A model generated the notes under the pieces. The model had not been told where the DNA came from. It ran no database searches and saw only the letters and a list, made by a program, of their open reading frames with translations. The translations under genes and the position numbers were made by a program. This document shows positions 1 to 5,464 of a stretch of 5,613 bases of DNA, piece after piece (the first letter of the stretch is position 1; each line of letters starts with the position of its first letter). The stretch comes from CAMCXE01 sp041179125 (GTDB taxonomy: Bacteria > Pseudomonadota > Gammaproteobacteria > Pseudomonadales > Cellvibrionaceae): positions 1 through 5,613 of the forward strand of contig JBEGTZ010000063.1 in the NCBI GenBank assembly GCA_041179125.1. The letters are read 5' to 3'.

Positions 1-1568
1 CGAGTTTTACCATTGGCGCTGAGGTGTATAAGCCCATATTAAAACAGGCATTGCGCACATTTTTTTACCAGCGCGCGGGGCTTGCTAAATCCTTGCCCTT
101 TGCCGAAGCTGCCTGGGTGGATGGCGCAAGCCACATTGGCGCAGGCCAAGATAAAAATGCGCGCCTTTTTAATGACGCGGGGAATGCAGTAAAAGAAAAA
201 GACTTATCCGGCGGTTGGTACGATGCGGGGGATTACAATAAATACACTAGCTGGGCCGCTGATTATGTCATCACGCTGCTGCACGCCTATTTAGAAAACC
301 CCGCTGCTTGGGGTGATGATTTTTCTATCCCCGAATCAGGCAATGGCATCCCCGATATTATTGATGAAATTAAATGGGGTTTAGACTGGCTCATTAAAAT
401 GCAAAATGCCACTGGCGATAATTCCGTGTTATCTATTGTTAGCCTATCCCATGCAAGCCCACCTTCTGCTGCAAAAGGTGCAAGTTACTACGGCCCTGCC
501 ACCACCAATGCCAGCATGTCCTCCGCTGCCGCTTTTGCTTTAGCGAGTAAGGTATTTAAGGACTCAGGTATCAGCAGCCTGGTTAATTCCTCTGAGGATT
601 TAAAAAATCGTGCGGAAGGCGCTTGGGCTTGGGCGGTAGCGAACCCGGATATTATTTTTAAAAATAACGACACAGCATCCGGCTCTAAAGATATTGGCGC
701 AGGGCAACAGGAGCCGTTACTTTCCAATGGCTCACCAGATTTAACCGCGCGCGCCACCAAAAAACGCATCGCCGCCGTGTATATGTTTGCGGCCACAGGT
801 AAAGATGTTTATAAAAATCATATTGAAACTGAATATACCAAAGCGGATTTAAAAACATTTGCCGATTCCTACCGAGAACTTGAAAACACCAGCCTGCTTT
901 ATTACGCCAATTTACCCAATACCACTGAAAGTGTTACTACGAGTATTAAAAATTGGTTTAAAAAAGCGATGGAATCAAGCGATAACTGGAATGCCATGCC
1001 GGCCTCATCTACAACACAGTCACGCGACCCTTATTTAGCGTTTATTAATCATTATGGCTGGGGCAGCAATAGCACAAAATCCGCAAAGGGCAGTATGTTT
1101 ATGAATATTAACCACTATGCGGTCGCAGGGTTTGATTCGCAGCAGGCAAAAAACCATGCGTTAACCTATGTAAATTATCTGCACGGCGTCAACCCGCAGG
1201 GCATTGTGTATTTATCCAATATGTACAACAGCGGCGCGCATTATTCAGTTAATGAGTTTTACCACACCTGGTTTACCAACGGCAGCTCAAGCTGGGACAG
1301 AGTAACAACCACTACACCTGGCCCTGCGCCTGGTTTTTTAGTGGGTGGGCCTAACCCCGATTACGATTGGGACAGTTTTTGCGTTAATACACCCAGTGAT
1401 TCCCGCTGCGAGGGCAATACTGCACCAACGCCACCCAAAGGCCAACCCAAACAAAAAGCCTATAAAGATTTTAATACTAGCTGGCCGCTAAATTCCTGGT
1501 CGGTAACGGAGAATTCCTGTGGTTATCAGGCTAATTATTTACGCTTGTTATCGAAATTTGTGAATTAA
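1..1568 (+). CDS. Glycoside hydrolase family 9 cellulase (endoglucanase/cellodextrinase), 5'-partial
   Basis: Hydrolyses beta-1,4-glucosidic bonds in cellulose or cello-oligosaccharides by the inverting GH9 mechanism, probably outside the cytoplasm or in the periplasm. The frame is open from base 3 to the window edge (521 residues visible). The GTG at 24 is not a credible start, because GH9-like sequence (SFTIGAE, then VYKPILKQALRTFFYQRAG) runs straight through it. That segment normally links an N-terminal Ig-like CelD_N domain to the (alpha/alpha)6 barrel, so the signal peptide and Ig domain should lie upstream. Numbered from the GTG at 24, GGWYDAGDYNKY (64-74) carries the catalytic-base aspartates D67 and D70. 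GVNPQG (388-393), SVNEFYHTWF (408-417) and PGFLVGGPNPDY (436-447) are conserved barrel segments. WSVTENSCGYQANYL (492-506) carries the proton donor E496. C453 and C462 could form a disulfide. The protein ends right after the catalytic domain, with no C-terminal carbohydrate-binding module or dockerin. Family call is secure; exact substrate is not. Confidence 0.93.
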   Translation, partial: SFTIGAEVYKPILKQALRTFFYQRAGLAKSLPFAEAAWVDGASHIGAGQDKNARLFNDAGNAVKEKDLSGGWYDAGDYNKYTSWAADYVITLLHAYLENPAAWGDDFSIPESGNGIPDIIDEIKWGLDWLIKMQNATGDNSVLSIVSLSHASPPSAAKGASYYGPATTNASMSSAAAFALASKVFKDSGISSLVNSSEDLKNRAEGAWAWAVANPDIIFKNNDTASGSKDIGAGQQEPLLSNGSPDLTARATKKRIAAVYMFAATGKDVYKNHIETEYTKADLKTFADSYRELENTSLLYYANLPNTTESVTTSIKNWFKKAMESSDNWNAMPASSTTQSRDPYLAFINHYGWGSNSTKSAKGSMFMNINHYAVAGFDSQQAKNHALTYVNYLHGVNPQGIVYLSNMYNSGAHYSVNEFYHTWFTNGSSSWDRVTTTTPGPAPGFLVGGPNPDYDWDSFCVNTPSDSRCEGNTAPTPPKGQPKQKAYKDFNTSWPLNSWSVTENSCGYQANYLRLLSKFVN

Positions 1569-1738
1569 CTGTAAGAGTATGAGCTAGCGGGGTTAGTTAC
1601 CTAAAGTGGCTAACCTAGCATTTAACCTAGAAGCTTCAGTTGAGCACCAAAATGCGGTGTGAATTCTTAATGTGAATAGTGAAAATTAAACATGAAAAGC
1701 GCATTGATTAGTTTAAAAATTTTCGTAACTATTCAGCT

Positions 1739-1760
1739 CAGCACAATTTCAGCGCAATTT
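1739..1760. repeat. 11-bp tandem duplication
   Basis: CAGCACAATTT (1739-1749) is followed immediately by CAGCGCAATTT (1750-1760), two copies differing at one base. The preceding CAGCTCAGC shows a 5-bp duplication as well. Together they look like slippage that lengthened the left arm of the IS66-like element relative to its right arm. Confidence 0.6.
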
Positions 1761-1772
1761 CTATTTGATTCA

Positions 1773-1796
1773 CGTCATCCCCGCGCGGGGATGACG
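1773..1796. repeat. 24-bp perfect GC-rich palindrome (REP-like hairpin)
   Basis: The sequence begins CGTCATCCCCGC and its second half is the exact reverse complement of the first, so it can form a very stable hairpin or cruciform. It is followed by A6 on the + strand, so it lacks the U-tract of an intrinsic terminator on either strand. Hairpins resembling CGTCATTCCCGC...GCGGGAATGACG are common dispersed repeats between genes of many proteobacteria. That resemblance is from memory. It may stabilise the 3' ends of the two convergent transcripts. Confidence 0.75.
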
Positions 1797-1891
1797 AAAA
1801 AATGTGCTGAATAGTTACAAAATTTCTAAGCTTGATTAGGCGTTACCCGCAACCTGCACAAACTTGGGTAAATAAACCGAAGCTTCTAGGC

Positions 1892-2278
1892 TTAACGATA
1901 CCGAATTAATAACCCTTGGCTGTCGCCGCGCAAGGCTGCGCATTCCAGTGCGCGGATGGTTTTTTCCGATAGGCGCCCAGGGCTTGCCACTACGGTTTGG
2001 CTATTGCCAGCCACTAAAGCATCCCAGCAAACCCAAAGCGCTTCTTCAGCATTTTTAACATGGACTAGACGAAGCTTAGTTAAATCAAAACCGTAATCCA
2101 CCAGCATGTCACGGTGTACGCCCTTAGGCGCAATCCAAGTCAACCAGCGGTCGGCGCAGGTTCGGCTGAGGTGTGCAAGCATGGGGAGAATCAACGCTAA
2201 GGAATCCTCGGCGCCAGGTAATACTACTTCGGTGATGCCGATATTAGGTTGTGTTTTAACCGCTGTTTGAATTGCCAT
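1892..2278 (-). CDS. sulA: SOS cell-division inhibitor SulA
   Basis: SulA binds FtsZ in the cytoplasm and blocks Z-ring assembly while DNA damage is being repaired. The 128-residue protein shows SulA-family features: ITEVVLPG (15-22), PMLAHLS (32-38), DRWLTWIAP (43-51), a central LRLVHV (69-74), ALVAGNSQTVVASPG (87-101), LECAALRGDSQGLLIRYR at the C-terminus (111-128). It is shorter than the Escherichia coli protein (169 residues), mainly at the N-terminus, and its last residues (RYR) do not resemble the E. coli tail used by Lon. It starts 3 bp after the lexA stop, with AGAGG (2286-2290, - strand) 7 nt before the ATG and inside the end of lexA. It is therefore translated from the lexA mRNA and induced with it by LexA cleavage. 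The neighbourhood supports the name strongly. Confidence 0.88.
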   Translation of the reverse strand: MAIQTAVKTQPNIGITEVVLPGAEDSLALILPMLAHLSRTCADRWLTWIAPKGVHRDMLVDYGFDLTKLRLVHVKNAEEALWVCWDALVAGNSQTVVASPGRLSEKTIRALECAALRGDSQGLLIRYR

Positions 2279-2281
2279 AAA

Positions 2282-2884
2282 TTAACCTCTACGAATGATG
2301 CCAACGCTTAATCCTTCAATAGAGAAATTGCGATCCCTTAAATCGACTTGTATAACATTAAACTCTGGATTTTCAGGCCAAAGCTCCACCACCGAGCGGT
2401 TGCGCTCGCGACGATAGCGTTTAACGGTGACTTCATCTTCAATACGGGCGACGATAATATCGTTGTTGTGTACTTGAGATGTGGCGTGTACAGCGAGTAA
2501 ATCACCATCCAAAATACCGGCGTCTTTCATACTCATCCCGGATACCCGCAAAAAATAATCGGCTCTGGGGTGAAAAAAGGCTTCAGGTACGGGGCAATAT
2601 TCTTCGATATTTTGCGTGGCAAGGATGGGGTTGCCGGCGGCCACACGGCCAACTATAGGGATGCCACGCTCGTGATCCGGCAGGCGAATACCACGAGAGG
2701 CACCCTCTACAACCTCGATTACCCCCTTGCGAGCCAGTGCTTTGATGTGCTCCTCCGCAGCGTTGGCGGATTTAAACCCCAGCATTTGGGCTATTTCAGC
2801 CCGTGTGGGCGGATAACCGGTGGTGTCTATTTGGTCTTTTATGAGTTCAAAAATTTGTTGCTGGCGAGAAGTGAGCTTGAGCAT
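2282..2884 (-). CDS. lexA: LexA repressor, SOS regulator and self-cleaving peptidase (S24 family)
   Basis: LexA represses SOS genes as a dimer and cleaves itself when stimulated by RecA filaments on single-stranded DNA. The N-terminal winged helix-turn-helix is clear (MLKLTSRQQQIFELI at 1-15, PPTRAEIAQMLGF at 25-37, NAAEEHIKALARKG at 41-54). The cleavage site is AAG, between A83 and G84. The peptidase domain has the nucleophile S118 in VSGMSMKDAG and the general base K155 in VTVKRY. The chosen ATG (2882-2884) gives 200 residues, close to E. coli LexA (202). It begins at the conserved MLKL and has GAGG (2891-2894, - strand) 6 nt upstream. The in-frame start at 2902 would add six non-conserved residues and lies in a LexA-box-like site. 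It is first in an operon with sulA and is probably autoregulated through the two upstream boxes. Confidence 0.97.
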   Translation of the reverse strand: MLKLTSRQQQIFELIKDQIDTTGYPPTRAEIAQMLGFKSANAAEEHIKALARKGVIEVVEGASRGIRLPDHERGIPIVGRVAAGNPILATQNIEEYCPVPEAFFHPRADYFLRVSGMSMKDAGILDGDLLAVHATSQVHNNDIIVARIEDEVTVKRYRRERNRSVVELWPENPEFNVIQVDLRDRNFSIEGLSVGIIRRG

Positions 2885-2900
2885 GGAGTGCCTCATAGGC

Positions 2901-2916
2901 ATGGTTTTTTATACAG
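2901..2916 (-). promoter_or_regulatory. LexA box 2 (proximal to lexA)
   Basis: Read on the - strand this is CTGTATAAAAAACCAT. It matches one E. coli lexA operator (CTGTATATACACCCAG, recalled) at 12 of 16 positions, with a perfect CTGT half-site and a weak second half. It lies downstream of the -10 hexamer, where bound repressor would block transcription. Confidence 0.6.
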
Positions 2917-2919
2917 TAC

Positions 2920-2935
2920 TTGGGATTATATACAG
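2920..2935 (-). promoter_or_regulatory. LexA box 1 (overlaps the lexA -10 element)
   Basis: Read on the - strand this is CTGTATATAATCCCAA, matching one E. coli lexA operator (CTGTATATACACCCAG, recalled) at 13 of 16 positions. It covers the TATAAT hexamer. Its centre is 19 bp from box 2, an arrangement like the paired boxes of E. coli lexA, and supports autoregulation of lexA-sulA. Confidence 0.75.
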
Positions 2936-2952
2936 TAGTTTTTGCAGTGCAA
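2925..2952 (-). promoter_or_regulatory. lexA-sulA promoter, sigma-70 type
   Basis: On the - strand TTGCAC (2947-2952) and a perfect TATAAT (2925-2930) are separated by 16 bp. The -35 element is weak (3 of 6), but the -10 element is consensus and lies inside LexA box 1, as expected for a promoter shut by LexA. Transcription would start near 2918, leaving a leader of about 30 nt before the lexA ATG. Confidence 0.65.
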
Positions 2953-3025
2953 GCCTTTTTTATAATTCCCGCACAGGCCTTAAGAATCAACGCCTGGCGC
3001 CTCACCCCTTAGCAGAGTATACGTG

Positions 3026-3054
3026 TTGACAACGTCGGCCCGCCTCGCAATGAT
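3026..3054 (+). promoter_or_regulatory. Candidate nagZ promoter
   Basis: TTGACA (3026-3031) is a perfect -35 hexamer. It is followed after 17 bp by AATGAT (3049-3054), 4 of 6 to the -10 consensus. Transcription would begin near 3061, about 30 nt before the ATG at 3092. This also argues against a nagZ start at the GTG at 3023 or the ATGs at 3050/3053. It is separate from the LexA-controlled promoter on the other strand. Confidence 0.5.
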
Positions 3055-3091
3055 GCGAAGCCCTACTGCTATTTCCTTAGATAGAATTTCC

Positions 3092-4114
3092 ATGCGACTA
3101 GTTGGCCCCGTTATTCTTGATATTCAAGGCTATGAACTTACCGCTGAAGAGCGTGAGGTATTGCTTCACCCCCAGGTGGGCGGCGTTATTTTTTTCAGCC
3201 GCAATATCGATAACCCGAAACAAATTGCCGAAGTAACGCGCCATATCGCGCAAATTAACCCGCAGTTATTGCTTACGGTGGATCAAGAAGGTGGCCGTGT
3301 TCAGCGCTTAAAAAAGGGGTTTTTTCTGCTGCCCCCAATGGGCAGGCTGGGGGCGCTGTACGCCAGTGATGCTGATTTAGCCTGTCATCTAGCCTCTGAA
3401 TTGGGCTGGTTAATGGCGAGCGAAGTGCTTGGGGTAGGCATTGATTTAAGCTTTGCGCCGGTGCTCGATGTGGATCGCCATCACAGCAGTGTGATAGGCG
3501 ACCGCGCATTTAGCCCAACCGCCGCGCATGTAACAGCCTTGGCGGGCGCTTTTATTGATGGCATGGAGCACGCCGGTATGCGCAGCTGCGGCAAACATTT
3601 CCCCGGCCACGGCAGCGTTAAGGCGGACAGCCACCTGGAGCTACCGACAGACCCGCGCCCGCGTGAAGAAATTGAAGCGCACGACCTCATTCCGTTCCTC
3701 GCCCTCTTACCCAAACTTGCCGCCGTTATGCCTGCACACATTATTTTCCCCGCAGTCGATTCCAACCCTGTTGGGTTTTCTGCGCATTGGTTACAGGATT
3801 TCCTGCGCCGCAAGTTGGGTTTTAGCGGTGTTGTTATTAGCGATGATTTATCTATGGCGGGCGCCGCATTTGCTGGGGATTATCCGGCGCGGGCGCAAAT
3901 GGCGTTAGAGGCGGGTTGCGATGGAATATTGGTGTGTAATCACCCGCACCAAGCTCATCAAGTATTGGATTTTTTGGAGGGCATAAATAGCCCAAAAACC
4001 GGGCGTTTAATGGCGTTAAAAGGAAATAATAGCCTGCCTCTGGCTCAGCTTCAGGCTGAAAAAAAATGGGATACCGCTTGTGAATTAATTGCGCGTTATT
4101 TGTCGGCGGGCTAA
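3092..4114 (+). CDS. nagZ: Beta-N-acetylhexosaminidase NagZ (GH3, cell-wall recycling)
   Basis: NagZ is a cytoplasmic GH3 enzyme that removes N-acetylglucosamine from GlcNAc-1,6-anhydroMurNAc (peptides) during peptidoglycan recycling. In relatives with inducible AmpC, its products act as inducer. The ATG at 3092 gives 340 residues and begins at the family start MRLVGPVILDIQGYELT. The frame is open upstream to 3023, but those 23 residues are not NagZ-like and overlap a promoter candidate. Seen in order: HPQVGGVIFFSRN (26-38), VDQEGGRVQRL (63-73), LSFAPVLDVD (119-128), KHFPGHG (168-174) followed by DSH (179-181). D179/H181 form the catalytic acid dyad, and D251 in SDDLSM is the nucleophile. All expected catalytic residues are present. 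No clear Shine-Dalgarno precedes the ATG. In pseudomonads nagZ also lies near lexA-sulA, which fits this order. The 186 bp after the stop contain no gene I recognise. Confidence 0.95.
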   Translation: MRLVGPVILDIQGYELTAEEREVLLHPQVGGVIFFSRNIDNPKQIAEVTRHIAQINPQLLLTVDQEGGRVQRLKKGFFLLPPMGRLGALYASDADLACHLASELGWLMASEVLGVGIDLSFAPVLDVDRHHSSVIGDRAFSPTAAHVTALAGAFIDGMEHAGMRSCGKHFPGHGSVKADSHLELPTDPRPREEIEAHDLIPFLALLPKLAAVMPAHIIFPAVDSNPVGFSAHWLQDFLRRKLGFSGVVISDDLSMAGAAFAGDYPARAQMALEAGCDGILVCNHPHQAHQVLDFLEGINSPKTGRLMALKGNNSLPLAQLQAEKKWDTACELIARYLSAG

Positions 4115-4453
4115 GACTGCGGAATATACACGTCTTAACGTTCATTTTTTGAAGCGCTACTATTTTAGACACTTAATTTTGCACCGCAAAAAATCAAAAA
4201 AAATCGATGTATTGATTACCCGACAAAAGAATTGCGCAGCAAATAGACGGTATCTCGCATACACTTATTAGAAGTTCGGCTTAGCACTGAGATTTTCAAA
4301 ATGATTCTTACTGTTTTTCGATCTCGCCTAAAAGAAGAGGCGCAAGAAGAATATAAAATACTCGTGCCGCACATTGTAGCGGAGGCAGAAAAAATGCCAG
4401 GTTTTTTGTGGCGTAAGTCGTATGTTGCCGAAGACGGTGAGCGCCTGAGTTTA

Positions 4454-4593
4454 GGGTACCTCCGGCAATTCAATTTTCGCGATGATCGCGAGGCATTTTC
4501 GCACGGAAGGAGGGAATTTATGCGGTATAAATGACCGACTGAGTACGAAAATAACGAAGCGAGCGCTCGAAAAGTGGATTTCCGGAGGTGCCC
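4454..4593. mobile_element. 140-bp fold-back MITE with TTTA target duplication
   Basis: Ends are GGGTACCTCCGG (4454-4465) and CCGGAGGTGCCC (4582-4593), inverted repeats with 11 of 12 matches. TTTA occurs immediately outside both ends (4450-4453 and 4594-4597). Self-complementarity continues inwards: 22 of 26 outer positions pair, then ATTTTCGCAC (4495-4504) faces GTACGAAAAT (4543-4552) with 9 of 10. The centre is a hairpin, ATTTAT (4516-4521) and ATAAAT (4527-4532) around a 5-nt loop. Two short palindromes are inserted in the arms: TCGCGATGATCGCGA (4477-4491) and CGAGCGCTCG (4560-4569). It has no transposase. It resembles MITEs of cut-and-paste elements with short target duplications; I could not assign the parent IS family. 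Confidence 0.9.
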
Positions 4594-4600
4594 TTTAGTG
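4584..4600 (+). promoter_or_regulatory. MITE-supplied ribosome binding site before an in-frame GTG
   Basis: GGAGG (4584-4588) lies within the right terminal repeat, 9 nt before GTG (4598-4600), the first codon of the restored ABM frame. It could allow separate translation of the 49-residue C-terminal fragment ending at 4747. The RBS is seen in the sequence; its use is inferred. Confidence 0.45.
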
Positions 4601-4757
4601 GCATTTGAAGATGAACATTCGCAATACCATTGGTCGCAAAATGCCGCACATGTGGCGGCGCAAAAGCGTGGACGTGATGCATTTTATTCTGAATATACTG
4701 TTCAAGTTTGCACAGTGATTCGCGATGCTAAGTTTTCAGCGCTGTGATTTTTACTGG

Positions 4758-4775
4758 CAGCGCTCGCGCTGTTTT
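4758..4775 (+). terminator. Possible weak intrinsic terminator after the ABM gene
   Basis: CAGCG (4758-4762), loop CTCG, CGCTG (4767-4771), then TTTT and AT-rich sequence, 11 bp after the ABM stop. The stem is only 5 bp and the T-run short, so termination would be partial. The downstream phosphoribosyltransferase gene starts 26 bp later. Confidence 0.4.
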
Positions 4776-4801
4776 AAATAACACTTTGGCCTGAGGCATT
4801 T

Positions 4802-5353
4802 ATGAGCCAAAAAAATATGTGTTCGTTGAATGAGTTTGCCGAGCCAATTTATTCATTTGAACAGGTTGTGGATGCGGTATCTAACTTGGCCGCTGATATT
4901 AATCAAGCCTTACCCGGCCAAGAGCCTTTACTCGTTTTATGCCTACTCAATGGTGGTTTGGTATTTACTGGGCAGCTTTTGCCGCATTTAACCCGCCCGG
5001 TTGAATTAAGTTATGTTCATGCCACGCGTTACCACAATAATGTGGCAGGCGCGCAGTTGCGCTGGATCACGCCCCAGCACGCAAATATTCAAGGCAAACA
5101 TATTTTGTTGTGCGACGATATTTTTGATGAAGGCAAAACCCTACACGCGGTTTATCAAGAATTAATGCAGCAAGGTGCGTGTTCGGTTCATTGTGCGGTG
5201 ATGACCACCAAAGATCACCCACGCAAGCCGGTGGATTTCCGCCCGGAATTCAGTGCTTTAAATGTGCCTGATCGCTATGTATTTGGTATGGGAATGGATT
5301 ATTCAGGACTGTGGCGTAATGCGCCTGGGATTTATGCGGTGAAAGGGTTGTAA
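4802..5353 (+). CDS. Hypoxanthine-guanine phosphoribosyltransferase, purine salvage
   Basis: Transfers a phosphoribosyl group from PRPP to hypoxanthine or guanine to give IMP or GMP in the cytoplasm. The 183-residue protein is a complete type I phosphoribosyltransferase. Features in order: LCLLNGGLVFTGQLLP (46-61) with the PRPP/pyrophosphate loop; SYVHATRYHN (70-79); the PRPP-binding signature LLCDDIFDEGKTL (102-114) with acidic D105, D106, D109 and E110; a purine-contact lysine candidate K137 in TTKDH; and the C-terminal FGMGMDYSGLWRNAPGIYAV (161-180). The last segment is characteristic of the gammaproteobacterial hypoxanthine-guanine group, which often neighbours mtnP (methylthioinosine phosphorylase). 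No mtnP is visible here. GAGG (4793-4796) lies 5 nt before the ATG, supporting this start. The gene seems to form its own short unit, with a weak terminator before it and a strong one after it. Confidence 0.93.
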   Translation: MSQKNMCSLNEFAEPIYSFEQVVDAVSNLAADINQALPGQEPLLVLCLLNGGLVFTGQLLPHLTRPVELSYVHATRYHNNVAGAQLRWITPQHANIQGKHILLCDDIFDEGKTLHAVYQELMQQGACSVHCAVMTTKDHPRKPVDFRPEFSALNVPDRYVFGMGMDYSGLWRNAPGIYAVKGL

Positions 5354-5367
5354 AAAATATTTTTTAC
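5350..5367. repeat. 18-bp perfect AT-rich palindrome over the HGPRT stop codon
   Basis: GTAAAAAATATTTTTTAC is fully palindromic and includes the TAA stop (5351-5353). It could form a weak hairpin at the 3' end of the coding region, but its low GC content makes it a poor terminator. Function unknown. Confidence 0.6.
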
Positions 5368-5437
5368 GGCCAGCCTCTGCCGCCAGACTGATTCGAGCAT
5401 TGTATTTTTGATTTGAAACAATTAATTCCCCAGCAAT

Positions 5438-5464
5438 AAAAAAGGCGCATTAAGCGCCTTTTTT
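5438..5464. terminator. Strong bidirectional intrinsic terminator
   Basis: AAAAAAGGCGC (5438-5448), loop ATTAA (5449-5453), GCGCCTTTTTT (5454-5464): an 11-bp perfect stem with a GC core flanked by A6 and T6. It can terminate transcripts from either strand. It ends the HGPRT transcript 85 bp after its stop, and possibly a unit entering from the right. Confidence 0.92.

Larger units (their letters stand above)
1725..1818. mobile_element. IS66-like MITE (94 bp, non-autonomous)
   Basis: The ends are GTAACTATTCAGC (1725-1737) and TGTGCTGAATAGTTAC (1803-1818). The reverse complement of the right end is GTAACTATTCAGCACA, so 13 terminal bases match exactly; the match resumes with ACA in the left arm after a 5-bp TCAGC insertion. 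Flanks are AAATTTTC (1717-1724) and AAAATTTC (1819-1826), an 8-bp direct repeat with one mismatch. Ends beginning GTAA and 8-bp target duplications are known properties of the IS66 family; the assignment to that family is inferred. There is no coding capacity, so any movement would need a transposase elsewhere in the genome. Confidence 0.6.
1626..1890. repeat. Outer 12-bp inverted repeat flanking the intergenic insert
   Basis: CCTAGAAGCTTC at 1626-1637 is matched by its exact reverse complement at 1879-1890, directly after the sulA stop. Similarity extends with gaps on both sides (TTAA outside, GTT inside). The core GAAGCTTC is itself an 8-bp palindrome, which lowers the significance of the match. 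It could be the remains of a larger element end or the base of a long-range stem; I cannot tell which. Confidence 0.4.
1569..1891. other. Convergent intergenic region with nested inverted repeats, no gene
   Basis: This 323-bp gap lies between the stop codons of the GH9 gene (+) and sulA (-). I see no coding frame with a start, ribosome binding site and recognisable protein. It holds an IS66-like miniature element (1725-1818), a 24-bp palindrome inside that element, an 11-bp tandem duplication and an outer 12-bp inverted repeat, each listed separately. A weak bulged hairpin (GGTTAG at 1591-1596 with CTAACC at 1610-1615) follows the GH9 stop but has no U-tract. No canonical intrinsic terminator is visible for either gene, so the strong hairpins here may serve as 3' ends for both transcripts. 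Confidence 0.6.
4301..4747 (+). pseudogene. Small ABM-family (antibiotic biosynthesis monooxygenase domain) gene split by a MITE
   Basis: The first 51 codons encode the N-terminal half of an ABM-like ferredoxin-fold protein (MILTVFRSRLKEEAQEEY, MPGFLWRKSYVAEDGERLSL). The frame then runs into the 140-bp element and stops at TGA 4532-4534 after 26 element-encoded residues. The C-terminal half resumes at 4598 in the same frame (VAFEDEHSQYHWSQNAAHVA, then AQKRGRDAFYSEYTVQVCTV) and ends at TGA 4745-4747. Deleting the element and one TTTA copy yields a continuous 100-residue protein reading ERLSLVAFEDE across the join, the usual size for this family. Such proteins are small cytoplasmic dimers, and the substrate of this group is unknown. 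The gene is probably inactive as a single chain, though two separate fragments could be made. The Shine-Dalgarno before 4301 is weak, and no convincing promoter was found. Confidence 0.88.

Noticed and set aside
1773..1802. Palindrome plus A6 as an intrinsic terminator for the GH9 gene
   Set aside because: On the + strand the hairpin is followed by A residues, and on the - strand by TGAATC. Neither gives the required U-tract after the stem.
2570..2938. 122-codon + strand open frame antisense to lexA
   Set aside because: It is the antisense shadow of the unmistakable lexA gene, with no family resemblance and no RBS-supported start.
3023..3091. N-terminal extension of nagZ from GTG 3023 (or ATG 3050/3053)
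   Set aside because: The 23 extra residues are not NagZ-like, and the region holds a TTGACA-N17-AATGAT promoter candidate. The protein aligns from MRLVGPVILD at 3092.
3446..3813. - strand open frames inside nagZ
   Set aside because: They are opposite a complete NagZ with all catalytic motifs, and their composition is that of a shadow frame.
4177..4191. TTTTGC-ACC-GCAAAA hairpin after nagZ as a terminator
   Set aside because: Stem of 6 bp with two GC pairs, a 3-nt loop and A-rich sequence after it on the + strand. Too weak to call.
4089..4271. 60-codon + strand frame overlapping the end of nagZ
   Set aside because: It starts inside nagZ in another frame, has no RBS or recognisable motif, and is lysine/arginine-rich in the manner of AT-rich noncoding DNA.
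4216..4473. - strand frame opposite the ABM N-terminal half
   Set aside because: The + strand encodes a clear ABM domain, and the - strand frame runs across the MITE boundary, so it is not an evolved gene.
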